Of a stretch of DNA of 63,475 nucleotides, positions 7,497 through 16,921 are shown piece after piece. Both the position numbers and the translations under genes were made by a program. The notes below the pieces were generated by a model. The model made no database searches. It was not told the DNA's origin and was given only the letters and a program-made list of their open reading frames with translations. The stretch comes from Saprospirales bacterium (lineage in GTDB: Bacteria; Bacteroidota; Bacteroidia; Chitinophagales; Saprospiraceae), in the NCBI GenBank assembly GCA_016703765.1, contig JADJBL010000023.1:1-63475 (forward strand), given 5' to 3'. Every line of letters begins with the position of its first letter. The first letter of the stretch is position 1.

Positions 7497-9605
7497 CTAA
7501 GGCGTTCTCGCCACGCGAAATCCTACGTAATCGAGCCGGGTGGAGGGAGGGCTGCCGCTCCGGTTGGAGATGCGGCAATCTTCGGCCTGGTCGCGCCAGC
7601 AGCCGCCGCGCCGAACGCGGTTCGAGCCCTCCGGCGGACCGGCGGGGTTGTCCAGTTTTTTATCGGAGTATTCCCCATACCAGTCCGAACACCACTCCCA
7701 CACGTTTCCGCTCAGGTCGTAGATGCCCAGCTCATTGGGTTTTTTCATGCCGACGGGATTGACGCCTTTCCCCGCATTCGCACTATACCAGCCCGCATCG
7801 TCCGGACTTTCGCTATTGGCGTATTTTCTGCCATTGCTTTGTTTTCCGCCCCGTGCGGCGTATTCCCATTCGGCTTCCGTGGGCAGCCGGAATTTGAGCT
7901 GCGTCTTTTCGCTCATCCAGGCGCAATAGGCATTGGCCCCATGCCAGGACACGGCGATGACCGGATGTTTTTCAAATCCTTTTTTCGGAGAAAAAACAGC
8001 CCCTTTCTTCTCTATTTTGACATAAGAATTTTTCGCGTTCAGCCAGGTCCCTCCGCCTTCCGACTGGTTTCCCTTTTCGTTCAAAAAGGCGCAAAACTCG
8101 GCGTTGGTCACCTCCTGCCGTCCGATAAAAAAATCGCGCACTTTCACCGAATGGGCGGGCTTTTCATCGCCCTCGCAGTCGGCGCCCTGTTCGGGCGTGC
8201 AGCCCATGGTGAAGGTTCCTCCCTTCACAAAGGCGAAATAATCGGGGGCCAATAATTCCGCGGAGGTATCCAGGGGTTTGACGGGTTTGCTGATCTTTTC
8301 CGCTTCCTTCATTTTCACGGGGGCCTTTCCACCGGATGGCTTGGTTTCCGGCGCCGGGGTTTCCGGGACGGAGGAAGCGGTAGAGTCGATCGGTTCGGTG
8401 ATAAACGCCAGTTTCTCCCTGGCCTGGGGTGCAAATTCGCTGTCGGGGTTTTCCACCAGGTAATCTTCAATCGCCTTGCGGGAACTTTCTTTCAGAGAAG
8501 CCTCGAAATTCAGCGTGACCAAAAGCTCGACCGCTTTTTCAGAAAATTTGCCCTGCGGGTACGTTTCGAGAAATTCCTCCACCGTAACCAGGGTAGGAGC
8601 TTCCAACACTTTATTCCAGTCTATTTCCTCTATTTTTTCCAGCGCCTGTTGGGCCCTCGATTTCCCCTCGAAGCGATCGGCGAAGGCCTGATATGATTCC
8701 TTGTTGTCGAGCAAGGTGGCGATAAACCAATCTACGTTCATCCGAAAAGCCGGGCTGAACGCGTAGGCGATTCCCGAAAAAGCGATGAGTCCAATGAGTG
8801 CAAATGCAGCGGATTGTATCGGCTTCCGCTTTCTAGGCTCAGCCTGGGGCGTTAAAGGCTCCGCTACTTCGCCCACGCTGTACCCGCTGGCCTTAAACGC
8901 TTCCCCACCCGGATCCTCCACAGATTCGGCTACGATCACGACTGTTTCTTCGAGCACGATATCGCGCACCCGCTCCTTCTCCCCTACTTTTTCGATCACC
9001 GATACGCGGAGGAGCAGCGGGAACTGCCCTTCGCGAAGCGGCTTGACGAAGAAGAGCCATTCCGTGTACTCCTCCCGTTCGATAAATTGCTCCGTGCGAT
9101 TGAAGGTGCGGATGGAAAAAGCCGGATTTTCGGCCGGGTCGATGAGTTCCACCTCCATCACTTCGGCGATACGCACATCCTTGATCCGGGTATCTCTGGT
9201 CAGTTCGATGTTCTCCAAAAGGGCCGCCTCGTCGTAGGCGATGCGCACGCGGCAACGGGCCTCTTTTTCCAGCTCCATCCTGCCGGGTATTTGGTAGAGC
9301 AGGCTGCCGTGCTTCGGCTCTTTGCCGCCGGCAGCCGATTCCAAATCGCTATCCTCCAGGCTTTCCAAAAGGATCAGAAAGCGCTCCCGGAGCTGGTTGT
9401 ATTTCACGTCGAGGTCCTCCTGGGAGATGGAGCCCCGCACCATTTTCAGGTTGGCGTCCTTGAGATCGGCTTCCAGCAGGATGAGCTCGTTATAGGCTTT
9501 GCTTCCCTCGGGCAACGCGGCTTTCAGACGCTGGAGCGCGGGTCCGAGTCCTTGTTCGATCAGAATGTCCTTTATGCCGGGTTTCAGCTCGTTCAGGTCT
9601 GCCAT
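7497..9605 (-). CDS. EAD11-like domain, membrane helix and C-terminal FGE/SUMF1-fold protein
   Basis: 702 residues from the ATG at 9605 (MADLNELKPG); the 38 residues possible upstream look non-coding. Order: an EAD11-like helical domain at 1-85 (ILIEQGLGPALQRLKAALPEG ... NLKMVRGSISQEDLD); a beta-sandwich-like region at about 105-235; a membrane helix at about 265-290 (ALIGLIAFSGIAYAFS); a TPR-like stretch at about 300-405; a linker rich in Pro/Lys; and an FGE-sulfatase domain at about 455-700 (VKGGTFTMGCTPEQG, FFIGRQEVTNAEFCAF, LPTEAEWEYAARGG, YDLSGNVWEWCSDWYG, LDYVGFRVAR). The layout joins a cytoplasmic recruitment domain to an FGE-fold domain across the membrane. Catalytic formylglycine synthesis is doubtful, since only the general fold motifs are kept. 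It leads the operon with 6738 and probably 5370. Confidence 0.85.
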   Translation of the reverse strand: MADLNELKPGIKDILIEQGLGPALQRLKAALPEGSKAYNELILLEADLKDANLKMVRGSISQEDLDVKYNQLRERFLILLESLEDSDLESAAGGKEPKHGSLLYQIPGRMELEKEARCRVRIAYDEAALLENIELTRDTRIKDVRIAEVMEVELIDPAENPAFSIRTFNRTEQFIEREEYTEWLFFVKPLREGQFPLLLRVSVIEKVGEKERVRDIVLEETVVIVAESVEDPGGEAFKASGYSVGEVAEPLTPQAEPRKRKPIQSAAFALIGLIAFSGIAYAFSPAFRMNVDWFIATLLDNKESYQAFADRFEGKSRAQQALEKIEEIDWNKVLEAPTLVTVEEFLETYPQGKFSEKAVELLVTLNFEASLKESSRKAIEDYLVENPDSEFAPQAREKLAFITEPIDSTASSVPETPAPETKPSGGKAPVKMKEAEKISKPVKPLDTSAELLAPDYFAFVKGGTFTMGCTPEQGADCEGDEKPAHSVKVRDFFIGRQEVTNAEFCAFLNEKGNQSEGGGTWLNAKNSYVKIEKKGAVFSPKKGFEKHPVIAVSWHGANAYCAWMSEKTQLKFRLPTEAEWEYAARGGKQSNGRKYANSESPDDAGWYSANAGKGVNPVGMKKPNELGIYDLSGNVWEWCSDWYGEYSDKKLDNPAGPPEGSNRVRRGGCWRDQAEDCRISNRSGSPPSTRLDYVGFRVARTP

Positions 9606-9777
9606 GCCATGTGGGTTGGTCTTTATAAAGGTAGGAAAAAAAGGAACGGAAATAGGAAACAAATGTTTGCATCCATTATCTTTGTCCAACTGAATGGGCC
9701 CCCATAAACCGTTCAGCACATGGAGCCGGCAAACGAAATCTTTATTTATTCAAAGACCTTTATTTGGCGTACCCTCA

Positions 9778-10144
9778 AATTGTGCAGACAGTGTCTGCAC
9801 AATTACAAAAAGCTGGAAACCAAAGCTTTTTATTTTTTCTCGAGTTCTATAAAAATCGCTCGTGAGGGTCTCCGACCCGAAATGGGTTTTTGGCAAGTCT
9901 CCAGACTTGCAAAAAGGGTTTTACAAAAACAAAAACGGTCCATCCACAGTATTTAAACAAGTCAGGAGACTTGTATACAAAGCGTTTCGGGTCGGAGACC
10001 CTCACGAGCCATCAATTATTTCTGGTACTTTGAGGCTCCTTATCTCCTAACGCACGTTAAAGGAACAAGCTTACGCAGCTTGCGGCAATACCAATTTTTC
10101 TTCGATTGTTATCCTCAAATTTGGCAGACAGTGTCTGCCAAATT
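9778..10144. repeat. large nested inverted-repeat structure between two conflict-type genes
   Basis: Two related perfect palindromes (13+1+13), both preceded by CCTCAAAT, lie at 9778-9804 (core GCAGACAGTGTCTGC) and 10118-10144 (same core). Between them a 25-bp sequence (starting GCTCGTGAGGGTCTCC) at 9858-9882 is repeated inverted at 9985-10009, enclosing smaller hairpins such as GCAAGTCTCCAGACTTGC near 9893-9910. The GCTCGTGAGGGTCTC and GCAAGTCTC modules recur at 33249-33329. It fills the gap between the genes at 9605 and 10212, in which no gene is seen. Confidence 0.75.
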
Positions 10145-10211
10145 CCAACCAAATGACAATCAATCGTCAAGGCAGGCGGATAATACCTCCTACCCTCCAT
10201 ATCACCAGGTA

Positions 10212-13200
10212 TTACCCCCCAATCCTCGCTTGCAAATCCCCAACCCGCTTCATCGTAGAGCTGCCGTATCCCCGCTGGCTCATCCAATCCAGGTAGCTGC
10301 GCAGCAGGTCCTGGTGAGCGCTTAGTTGATCGTCCGACAGCTTCTCCATGATGTAGAGCGTGTTCCAGACGCCTTCGTTCACGGAGGCGTTGTCGTAGCC
10401 GGCCTGGACGAGCTCGGGTATCAGTTCCGGGTCCTTGGCCCAGGGATTTCGGGAAAGCTGCTTGCGGGCTTCGTTTCGCAACTGTTCGTCGGCGTCGAAA
10501 ATGGACATGACCAATTGCTGGAGATCGGTGAGCTCGCCTGTCCCGCCTGCATCCGCTTCCGCCGGGGCCTCTTCCGCCGCCGGCGCCTCTTCGGTCATTT
10601 CAACGGCGCCCGTTTCCATTCCCGTTTGCTCCTCCGGTATGATCCACTTGCCGTCAAACACCTTCTTCCATTCGGTGTCTCCCGCATTCTGGAACAAGGC
10701 TTCCGTTTCGAAAAGGCGCAGCGTGAGTTGCCTGGAATCATCGTAGACCTCCAGATATTCCGCTGTTTCGTCCCGGACTTCAAATTCTGCAACGACCTGC
10801 TCGCCTTTCATTTCCAGAACATACCCCTCCTCCACTCTGATGAAGTCGCTCTGTCCGTTGACCTCGCTGGAATCAGCCTGCCATACGGGATACCCCGCCA
10901 TGGCATCGGCAAAAGAGGTGGCGGTGGTATCGGACTGTTCTTCGTAATATTCCTGGCTTTCATCCAGCGTGGGGGGGACTTCCACAGGGTCTGCGGATAT
11001 GGTCGCGCTCAACATTTCGTCGGAGAAGAAACCGGTCGCCATAAACCCGAGCAACCACAAGCCTAAAATGGCCAGCCGGTTGGGCATTCGCGACTTGCCC
11101 GCCGCTTTCCTGAGGGGGAGTGCAAGGAGCTGCATCCGCAGTCCATAATACATCAAGACCAGCACGGGCGCCAGTAAGGCCAATCCGAGGAGCATCCAAT
11201 AATTCTGCGACAATAAGGAATACCATATCCCTCCAAAGGCGAGGAAGAGACCTCCGCTGAAAAAGAGGAATGCCTTTCCGAAGGATTTGCGGCGCCTGGA
11301 TTCCCACCCGTAGATGAAGGCGATCGCCAGCCCGAGCGGCAAAACAGCCATCGAGACGGTAAGCAAAGAAACGATGAAAAATGTAGGCAAGCCATACACG
11401 AACCAGGTACCAAGCTTCTGCGCTTTGAGGTATTGCCGGCTTTTATGGTAAATTGCCAACGCAATCCCGATGGCTGCCAGACCGGCGGAAAATGAAAAGG
11501 TGTATTTCCCGGAATTAAATCCGTATCCGTCATTCAATAGCCCGGCGAAAACGAGCCAGAAGCTAAATGCCACGAATCCGGTCGGTAAATACAGCCAACG
11601 GTAGAAAGAGCGCCTGTCCCCTTCGCGGTATTTACCAAGGGCCCGGAAAATGGGATACCCCATCAGGCCTATAAACAACGCAAAAATCAGCAAGCCCCAT
11701 AATACAGGCCATTCCCGGCCCATTTTCGGCTGCGCAATCCATCCTACCGGAGGAAGCTTTTCTGCGAATACCCTGAGTTCCTCCTTCGTTAAACTTACCG
11801 AGTCGGGAATCTTTCTGTCCGCTTGTTCGAGGACAACGAGGTAGAGGCTGTCGTAAATCGGTTTGTAATAGGGATAATCGTCCTGTATCGCCCTGGCATA
11901 ATCCTTTAGCTGGATCTTATAATATTCCTTGTGATTATTTGTTTCCTGAATGAAGAAACTGCCCGTACCCACCAACAACAGCAGGGCCACCACGGCGAGC
12001 GCAATATTGTTCCGGGGCTTCCCATTCTTGTAATTGCGATAGATACTCAAGCCCAGAATCCCGAGCGTGCCCCAGATCAGGCCGTAAAAAGCCGTTTTTT
12101 TCATCACGGCGTCTTCCGAGCCGTCCACCCAAATAGCAACCAGCAAAAGCGTGAAAAGGCCAAAGCTGACGCCGTATAAGCCCAGTTCCAGATAACTCTT
12201 CCTTTGGACGAACTCGATGATCGCCCCGGAAAAGAAGAGGAGGGCATAGACCAGGCAAAGGAGGAGCAAGCCAATTGCCCACCATTTGGCGGTGTCGCCG
12301 GTGCCCGGGATGTAGTCGATGAAGGTAGCCAGGCCGTATCGCTGCTTTTCCCCCAAATCGAGCTCGGGCACCGGCGGCCAATTGATGCTGCCGTCATCCG
12401 GATGCCAGTAAAAAACCTCGTCCGACTTATGGGCTATGAGATAGTGATCGTCGGGGGTAAAGAGCTCCCCGTTGAACCCCTGGTTATAGCTCTGGAAGGA
12501 ATAGGCCTTGACCGGCATGCCGTTGCGGTTGAACAACTCGATCCGGTTGTCGGTACCGGACAGGGATTGACGGACGATATAGGTGCCGTTGGCGGAGAGG
12601 AAAATCCGCTGGCCGGCTGTATTTTCTTCTTCGCCCGTCAGAAGCGGCTCGATACCATCGGCGTTGTACTCCCGGCGCCGGGTCTTCGCATCTTTCGCCG
12701 GGATCACAGTGGCCTTCCCCGGGTCCAGGGCCACGGCAAATCTGCCGTCGGCGCTGATGCTCGCATCGGTCAGCTGAGGGCATTCGGCCTGGAAGGACCG
12801 GTCCACCTTGCCGGATTCGATATTCCAAAAATCGATGCGGGCATCCTTTCTATTTCCCTTTTTCTTCAGGAAACTTAAAATACCCTTGCCCGGCAGCCCT
12901 CCCGAAGAGTTAAGACCAATTACGAGATGCAACCCGTCCTCGTGGAAACGAGCCAGGACGATGGGGTTGTCCTCGGGGCCCTTTGCGTATTCCTTCGTGG
13001 CATTATCGCCCGCCGTCCAAATCCTTACCTTGTCGGGAGAAAGGCTGAGCAACCTCGCCCCGTCGACCGAATAAGAAAAGGTCCTGATGTTTGCATGCGG
13101 GTAGGCGGTTTTTCTGGCCCCGTTCAGATTCCAGATGACTACTGAATCTTTGGTGACTGCATGGAAATACTTGTTATCGGGGCTAAGGCCGATGTCCAGA

Positions 13201-16200
13201 ATGCCCGATCCGGCAGGTAACAGGGGAACCATGACATTGCCCGCCGCATCGAGGATCGCAGCTCCGCCATCGGTGCTCACGGTTAAAAAAGAACCCGGGG
13301 TGAGCGCCGATAGATAATCGAGGAACTCGGGGTAGAAAAGACCGCGCGTGATCGAATCTTCCTGGAAATATCCCGGATCTAATACCAGGCAAGAGTTAAA
13401 GCTGCCCCTGACCAGGTTTTTGGTCGCCCGCAAAGGAATCTTCAGCTCCTTGCCCTCCCGGGTATTCGCCCGGGACAACTGGATGACGGAGTTGAGCAGG
13501 GGCGCATTGGAAATCTCCCAGCTTTCGGCCTTCAAGTCCTGATATGCCGAATCGAGAAAAATGCCCCTACCCTCGTCTATGAGTTTGTATGAAAACAGTT
13601 CGGTTACGTCATAGGGCTCCCCATCGACCAGCAAATTATCCGGTCCATAGGTCCAGAGAAAGTCTTTCTCCGAATAACTCAGGCCGAAATCATCCACGAA
13701 TTTACCGGCAAACAGGTCGTAGTAGCCAATGGGGACGCCAATAACCTGATCAATCCCTTCGTCCTCTGCAAGCTCCTCCTCCATAAATTCAGCGTCTTCC
13801 TCTCCTTCGTAATATCCTTCCTCCTCATTACTTTTAATCGAGATCGCCAAGGTGGGGGCGGGAACCAGCTTCCCGTCCATCACATATAAAGGCTGCCGGT
13901 CGTACCGGAACAAAACCTGGATATATTCTCCATCTGCCGAAAAACTCGCGTTTAACTTGTTGTAAAAAGTGGGGTCGACCTCTCCTCCAAACCAATCCCC
14001 AATATTTTTTTTGACGTCGATAACCCTTTCATTTTCACTTAGCCCTCCCGGCCAAAACTTGACCAGTCCGTCTTCCAGGCTGACCAAAGGCCCGGTCTTG
14101 GGATAATAGTTCATCGAGCTGATCCTGGCGCCGGGGCGCAGGGATAGCGAAACCGGGCGAACATTTTCCGTATTGGCTGGATCCATCTCGACGCCGCTAT
14201 TGATATAGGGCCCGAGCAGTTTATAATAGTTTTGGACTATTTGCAGGCGCATGTCGTCGCCCTGGCTCTTGTAGGAAAAATGAGCCAGGTCTTCCGGGGT
14301 GGTATAATTTTCCTTATCCGGATTGTCTTGCTGCTTCAGCGAAGCCTGGTGCGCGCGGTCGATCGCCACGTTTTTGAGCTGTTGGGTCACCGACACGGAG
14401 AGCATCCCCGCCATCACGGCCAGGAACAGGATGAACAAGCCGGCCACGATCCCCCCGCGGACCAATATCCGCCGAAGCTTTAAGCGTTTTTCGCGCTCCT
14501 CCATGCTGATCTGGAGAAGGGTCTTCTCCTCCTCTTCCAGGGCCCGCATCCCCCTGATACCGCCTTTGACGACTTCGAGGTCGTTGTCGTCGAGCCGTAC
14601 TTTTCTTTCGTCTTTGGTTAGCAAGGCCCTGATAAAATCCGGACGCTTGGTATCCAGAATCCGCGCCGAGCGCTGGCCGAGCTTGTCGGAGCGGTTGTAT
14701 TCCCGCATGATAATTGGGGCCAGCGTATCGTGGGGCAGGCTGGTGAAGCCCCTTCCGATGTCGTTCAACAGAAAGATTTCTGAGCTTTTGAGGCGGTTGA
14801 CCAATTGGTCCACGATATCCGGCTGGTCGGTCTGTTCCGCCAAATGGCGGTAGCGCCTCCGGATGTCTTCGATGGCGCAGCGCTTGGAGGTGCCCAGGTC
14901 TGTGATGTGAAAGGCCAGGATATCCAATGCCAGACCAGACTCCACGACTTCGGATTTCCATTCCTGGATCTTTTTCATCTGGGTCTCGAAATACTCCTCC
15001 ATTTCCTTGCCCTGGCTCTCGACTTCGTTGAACGCGTCGATGGTGAAAGCGGGCTGGTGGCTATTATCGCGATAGGCCTTGTTCCAGAGTTTGGTCAGGA
15101 GCAATTGCAGCACCGGCGCCACGGGCCGCTGACCGGGCGCCACGCTCTCCTTGCCGGCGAGCAACTGGTTGGCCACGTGCTCGGGCAGGCTTTCTTCAAT
15201 GGTGATATTGTAATGGTCTTTGACCACCCCGCTCTCCAAGCCCTGAAAAATATCCAGGATGTCCTTTCTGTTCAGTTGCTCGAGAAACACGGTGCTGCGC
15301 GACAACCCATATTCTTTGATCCGCGCCTCCATCTTGGCGTTGAACTCCTCCCGGTAGCCCAGGATGATCTTTCCCTTGATCCGGTCGTCCGCGTTTTCCG
15401 CAGGGGCGCCGAAAATATCCGTAAGGACTTGCAGGAGGTCCTCCAATTCCCGCTCCATTTTCGGATTGGATCGGGTAAACAACTCTTCCACCTGGTCGAG
15501 GATGATCACGAGGCGACGGCCTGATTTTTTTTCAATGTTCAACCAGGCCTCCCGGAGCTGGGCGCCGGCAAACTTGTCGAGATCGCCGGTCCGGTAGAGG
15601 TTGTGCCTGTGCTCCTTGCTGGACTGATAGGTCCGAACAGCCCGATAGCGTTCGACGAGGCTGAGGAAGCTGCTGGCAGTCTCCTCTTCCAATTCTTTGG
15701 CGAGGGATTCTATAGCCTGGATCTTTTCCAGGTTGGGGTCTTTTTCGGGTTTTGCAGCGGCTCCTGCCTCCGCTTCGGCGCTGGTCTCGGTATAGTAGGA
15801 GAGCATTTCCGCCAGCGTGCCGATCAGCCCCAGGTCCTGATCGCGGCGCTGGTAGCGCACATCGAACAGGGTTTCTCCCGTATTGGGGTCCGCAGCCGCC
15901 ACGAGGCGGGGCTGTAAGCCGGCGTCGAGCAGCGAGGATTTTCCCGCGCCCGATTCGCCGTACAATAAAATGATGGGTGGCGAATTGGGTTCGTTGATCT
16001 TCAGGTACAGATCGCGGATATAATAGGAGCGGCCGAAAAAGATCTCGGCGTGGTCGGACGTATAGGGCTTGAGGAACAGGAAGGGCGAAGGCGGTAGCTT
16101 TTGTTTAGGAGGGTCGGGCAACCCGAACAAGGGCTGGTTGGCCACCCCGGGAAGGTTCCAGCTGTTGAATATCTCTTTGGCCGCGTCGTCCCTGAATTCC

Positions 16201-16829
16201 ACATCCCAGGGGAAACGATCGGTTTCCGCGGCTCTCAACTGAAAACCGCGGTGGGTATCATTCGGATCGGCCCCCGTGATAGCCTCGGCCTTTGCCTCTT
16301 CCCATGCGCCGGCCATGGTGAGCCCCCGCGCGAGGCCGTTGTAAAAACGGGAGGATATCTGAAGCGCCGTGTCATCAGGGATGGAGACCGCCGTGCCGAT
16401 GACTGCCGGGACACCCCGCGTAGTCAGATCCTGCGCAAATTTTTGGGTGGAACACCCGTTGAGAAAGACCAGTTTGAGGTTTTTCTTCCGGCTCAGCAGG
16501 GTAACCAGTCCTCCTGCGTGGGCTATTTTGCTTTCGCCCTCTTTGCCTTGCAGCAAAAGCTGATAGCCGTCGGCATGGCCGCCGTAGTGAAAAATGGCGA
16601 TCCGTCCTTCGTACTTTTGGAAGACGTCAAAAATATCCTGTATCGTGGCATTTTGCCGCACGACCAGTTCGCACAGGATGTTTTTACTGTCATCGGCATT
16701 TTCGTTGGAGGAGACAGGCCCAAGGGCCGCGTACAATTGCTTCTGCTCTTCGACTAGTTTGTGCAGGTAGCGTCCTCCCTCGTATTCATTGGCAAAAGCA
16801 AGGAAAATGATGGGTACGGGTGTGTTCAT
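10212..16829 (-). CDS. giant CHAT protease-STAND NTPase-propeller-polytopic membrane protein
   Basis: 2205 residues, no frameshift. Residues 1-215 are a CHAT (caspase-fold) domain with the catalytic His in FHYGGHADG (His85) and Cys in LVFLNGCSTQ (Cys126). A STAND-type NTPase follows: FFGRSYYIRDLY, Walker A GESGAGKS at 291-298 and Walker B VIILDQVEELF at 441-451. One membrane helix lies at about 789-815. Residues 900-1490 look like WD40/propeller repeats (ASFSADGEYI, LSPDNKYFHAV, FSYSVDGARLLSLSPDKVRIW). Several membrane helices span about 1515-1940, and the last 110 residues resemble HEAT repeats. CHAT-STAND proteins act in caspase-like signalling, where nucleotide-driven assembly triggers the protease. 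The polytopic C-terminus is unusual and could sense or damage the membrane. The upstream boundary is clear (ATG 16829). Confidence 0.88.
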   Translation of the reverse strand: MNTPVPIIFLAFANEYEGGRYLHKLVEEQKQLYAALGPVSSNENADDSKNILCELVVRQNATIQDIFDVFQKYEGRIAIFHYGGHADGYQLLLQGKEGESKIAHAGGLVTLLSRKKNLKLVFLNGCSTQKFAQDLTTRGVPAVIGTAVSIPDDTALQISSRFYNGLARGLTMAGAWEEAKAEAITGADPNDTHRGFQLRAAETDRFPWDVEFRDDAAKEIFNSWNLPGVANQPLFGLPDPPKQKLPPSPFLFLKPYTSDHAEIFFGRSYYIRDLYLKINEPNSPPIILLYGESGAGKSSLLDAGLQPRLVAAADPNTGETLFDVRYQRRDQDLGLIGTLAEMLSYYTETSAEAEAGAAAKPEKDPNLEKIQAIESLAKELEEETASSFLSLVERYRAVRTYQSSKEHRHNLYRTGDLDKFAGAQLREAWLNIEKKSGRRLVIILDQVEELFTRSNPKMERELEDLLQVLTDIFGAPAENADDRIKGKIILGYREEFNAKMEARIKEYGLSRSTVFLEQLNRKDILDIFQGLESGVVKDHYNITIEESLPEHVANQLLAGKESVAPGQRPVAPVLQLLLTKLWNKAYRDNSHQPAFTIDAFNEVESQGKEMEEYFETQMKKIQEWKSEVVESGLALDILAFHITDLGTSKRCAIEDIRRRYRHLAEQTDQPDIVDQLVNRLKSSEIFLLNDIGRGFTSLPHDTLAPIIMREYNRSDKLGQRSARILDTKRPDFIRALLTKDERKVRLDDNDLEVVKGGIRGMRALEEEEKTLLQISMEEREKRLKLRRILVRGGIVAGLFILFLAVMAGMLSVSVTQQLKNVAIDRAHQASLKQQDNPDKENYTTPEDLAHFSYKSQGDDMRLQIVQNYYKLLGPYINSGVEMDPANTENVRPVSLSLRPGARISSMNYYPKTGPLVSLEDGLVKFWPGGLSENERVIDVKKNIGDWFGGEVDPTFYNKLNASFSADGEYIQVLFRYDRQPLYVMDGKLVPAPTLAISIKSNEEEGYYEGEEDAEFMEEELAEDEGIDQVIGVPIGYYDLFAGKFVDDFGLSYSEKDFLWTYGPDNLLVDGEPYDVTELFSYKLIDEGRGIFLDSAYQDLKAESWEISNAPLLNSVIQLSRANTREGKELKIPLRATKNLVRGSFNSCLVLDPGYFQEDSITRGLFYPEFLDYLSALTPGSFLTVSTDGGAAILDAAGNVMVPLLPAGSGILDIGLSPDNKYFHAVTKDSVVIWNLNGARKTAYPHANIRTFSYSVDGARLLSLSPDKVRIWTAGDNATKEYAKGPEDNPIVLARFHEDGLHLVIGLNSSGGLPGKGILSFLKKKGNRKDARIDFWNIESGKVDRSFQAECPQLTDASISADGRFAVALDPGKATVIPAKDAKTRRREYNADGIEPLLTGEEENTAGQRIFLSANGTYIVRQSLSGTDNRIELFNRNGMPVKAYSFQSYNQGFNGELFTPDDHYLIAHKSDEVFYWHPDDGSINWPPVPELDLGEKQRYGLATFIDYIPGTGDTAKWWAIGLLLLCLVYALLFFSGAIIEFVQRKSYLELGLYGVSFGLFTLLLVAIWVDGSEDAVMKKTAFYGLIWGTLGILGLSIYRNYKNGKPRNNIALAVVALLLLVGTGSFFIQETNNHKEYYKIQLKDYARAIQDDYPYYKPIYDSLYLVVLEQADRKIPDSVSLTKEELRVFAEKLPPVGWIAQPKMGREWPVLWGLLIFALFIGLMGYPIFRALGKYREGDRRSFYRWLYLPTGFVAFSFWLVFAGLLNDGYGFNSGKYTFSFSAGLAAIGIALAIYHKSRQYLKAQKLGTWFVYGLPTFFIVSLLTVSMAVLPLGLAIAFIYGWESRRRKSFGKAFLFFSGGLFLAFGGIWYSLLSQNYWMLLGLALLAPVLVLMYYGLRMQLLALPLRKAAGKSRMPNRLAILGLWLLGFMATGFFSDEMLSATISADPVEVPPTLDESQEYYEEQSDTTATSFADAMAGYPVWQADSSEVNGQSDFIRVEEGYVLEMKGEQVVAEFEVRDETAEYLEVYDDSRQLTLRLFETEALFQNAGDTEWKKVFDGKWIIPEEQTGMETGAVEMTEEAPAAEEAPAEADAGGTGELTDLQQLVMSIFDADEQLRNEARKQLSRNPWAKDPELIPELVQAGYDNASVNEGVWNTLYIMEKLSDDQLSAHQDLLRSYLDWMSQRGYGSSTMKRVGDLQARIGG

Positions 16830-16921
16830 AAAACTGGCGTGGGGGGTAAATGTAAAACCAGTACAATGTCCGAAAATATTAAGGAAAATTCAAAAACCGG
16901 AATAAAAATTCACTCCCAACC

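Noticed and set aside
5370..9605. Diversity-generating retroelement with FGE-fold variable proteins
   Set aside because: FGE/C-type-lectin-fold domains are typical variable proteins, but no reverse transcriptase, Avd gene or template repeat was found in the window.
10326..16757. Long plus-strand frames opposite the CHAT-STAND gene
   Set aside because: They mirror the codon pattern of the minus-strand gene and contain no recognisable domain.
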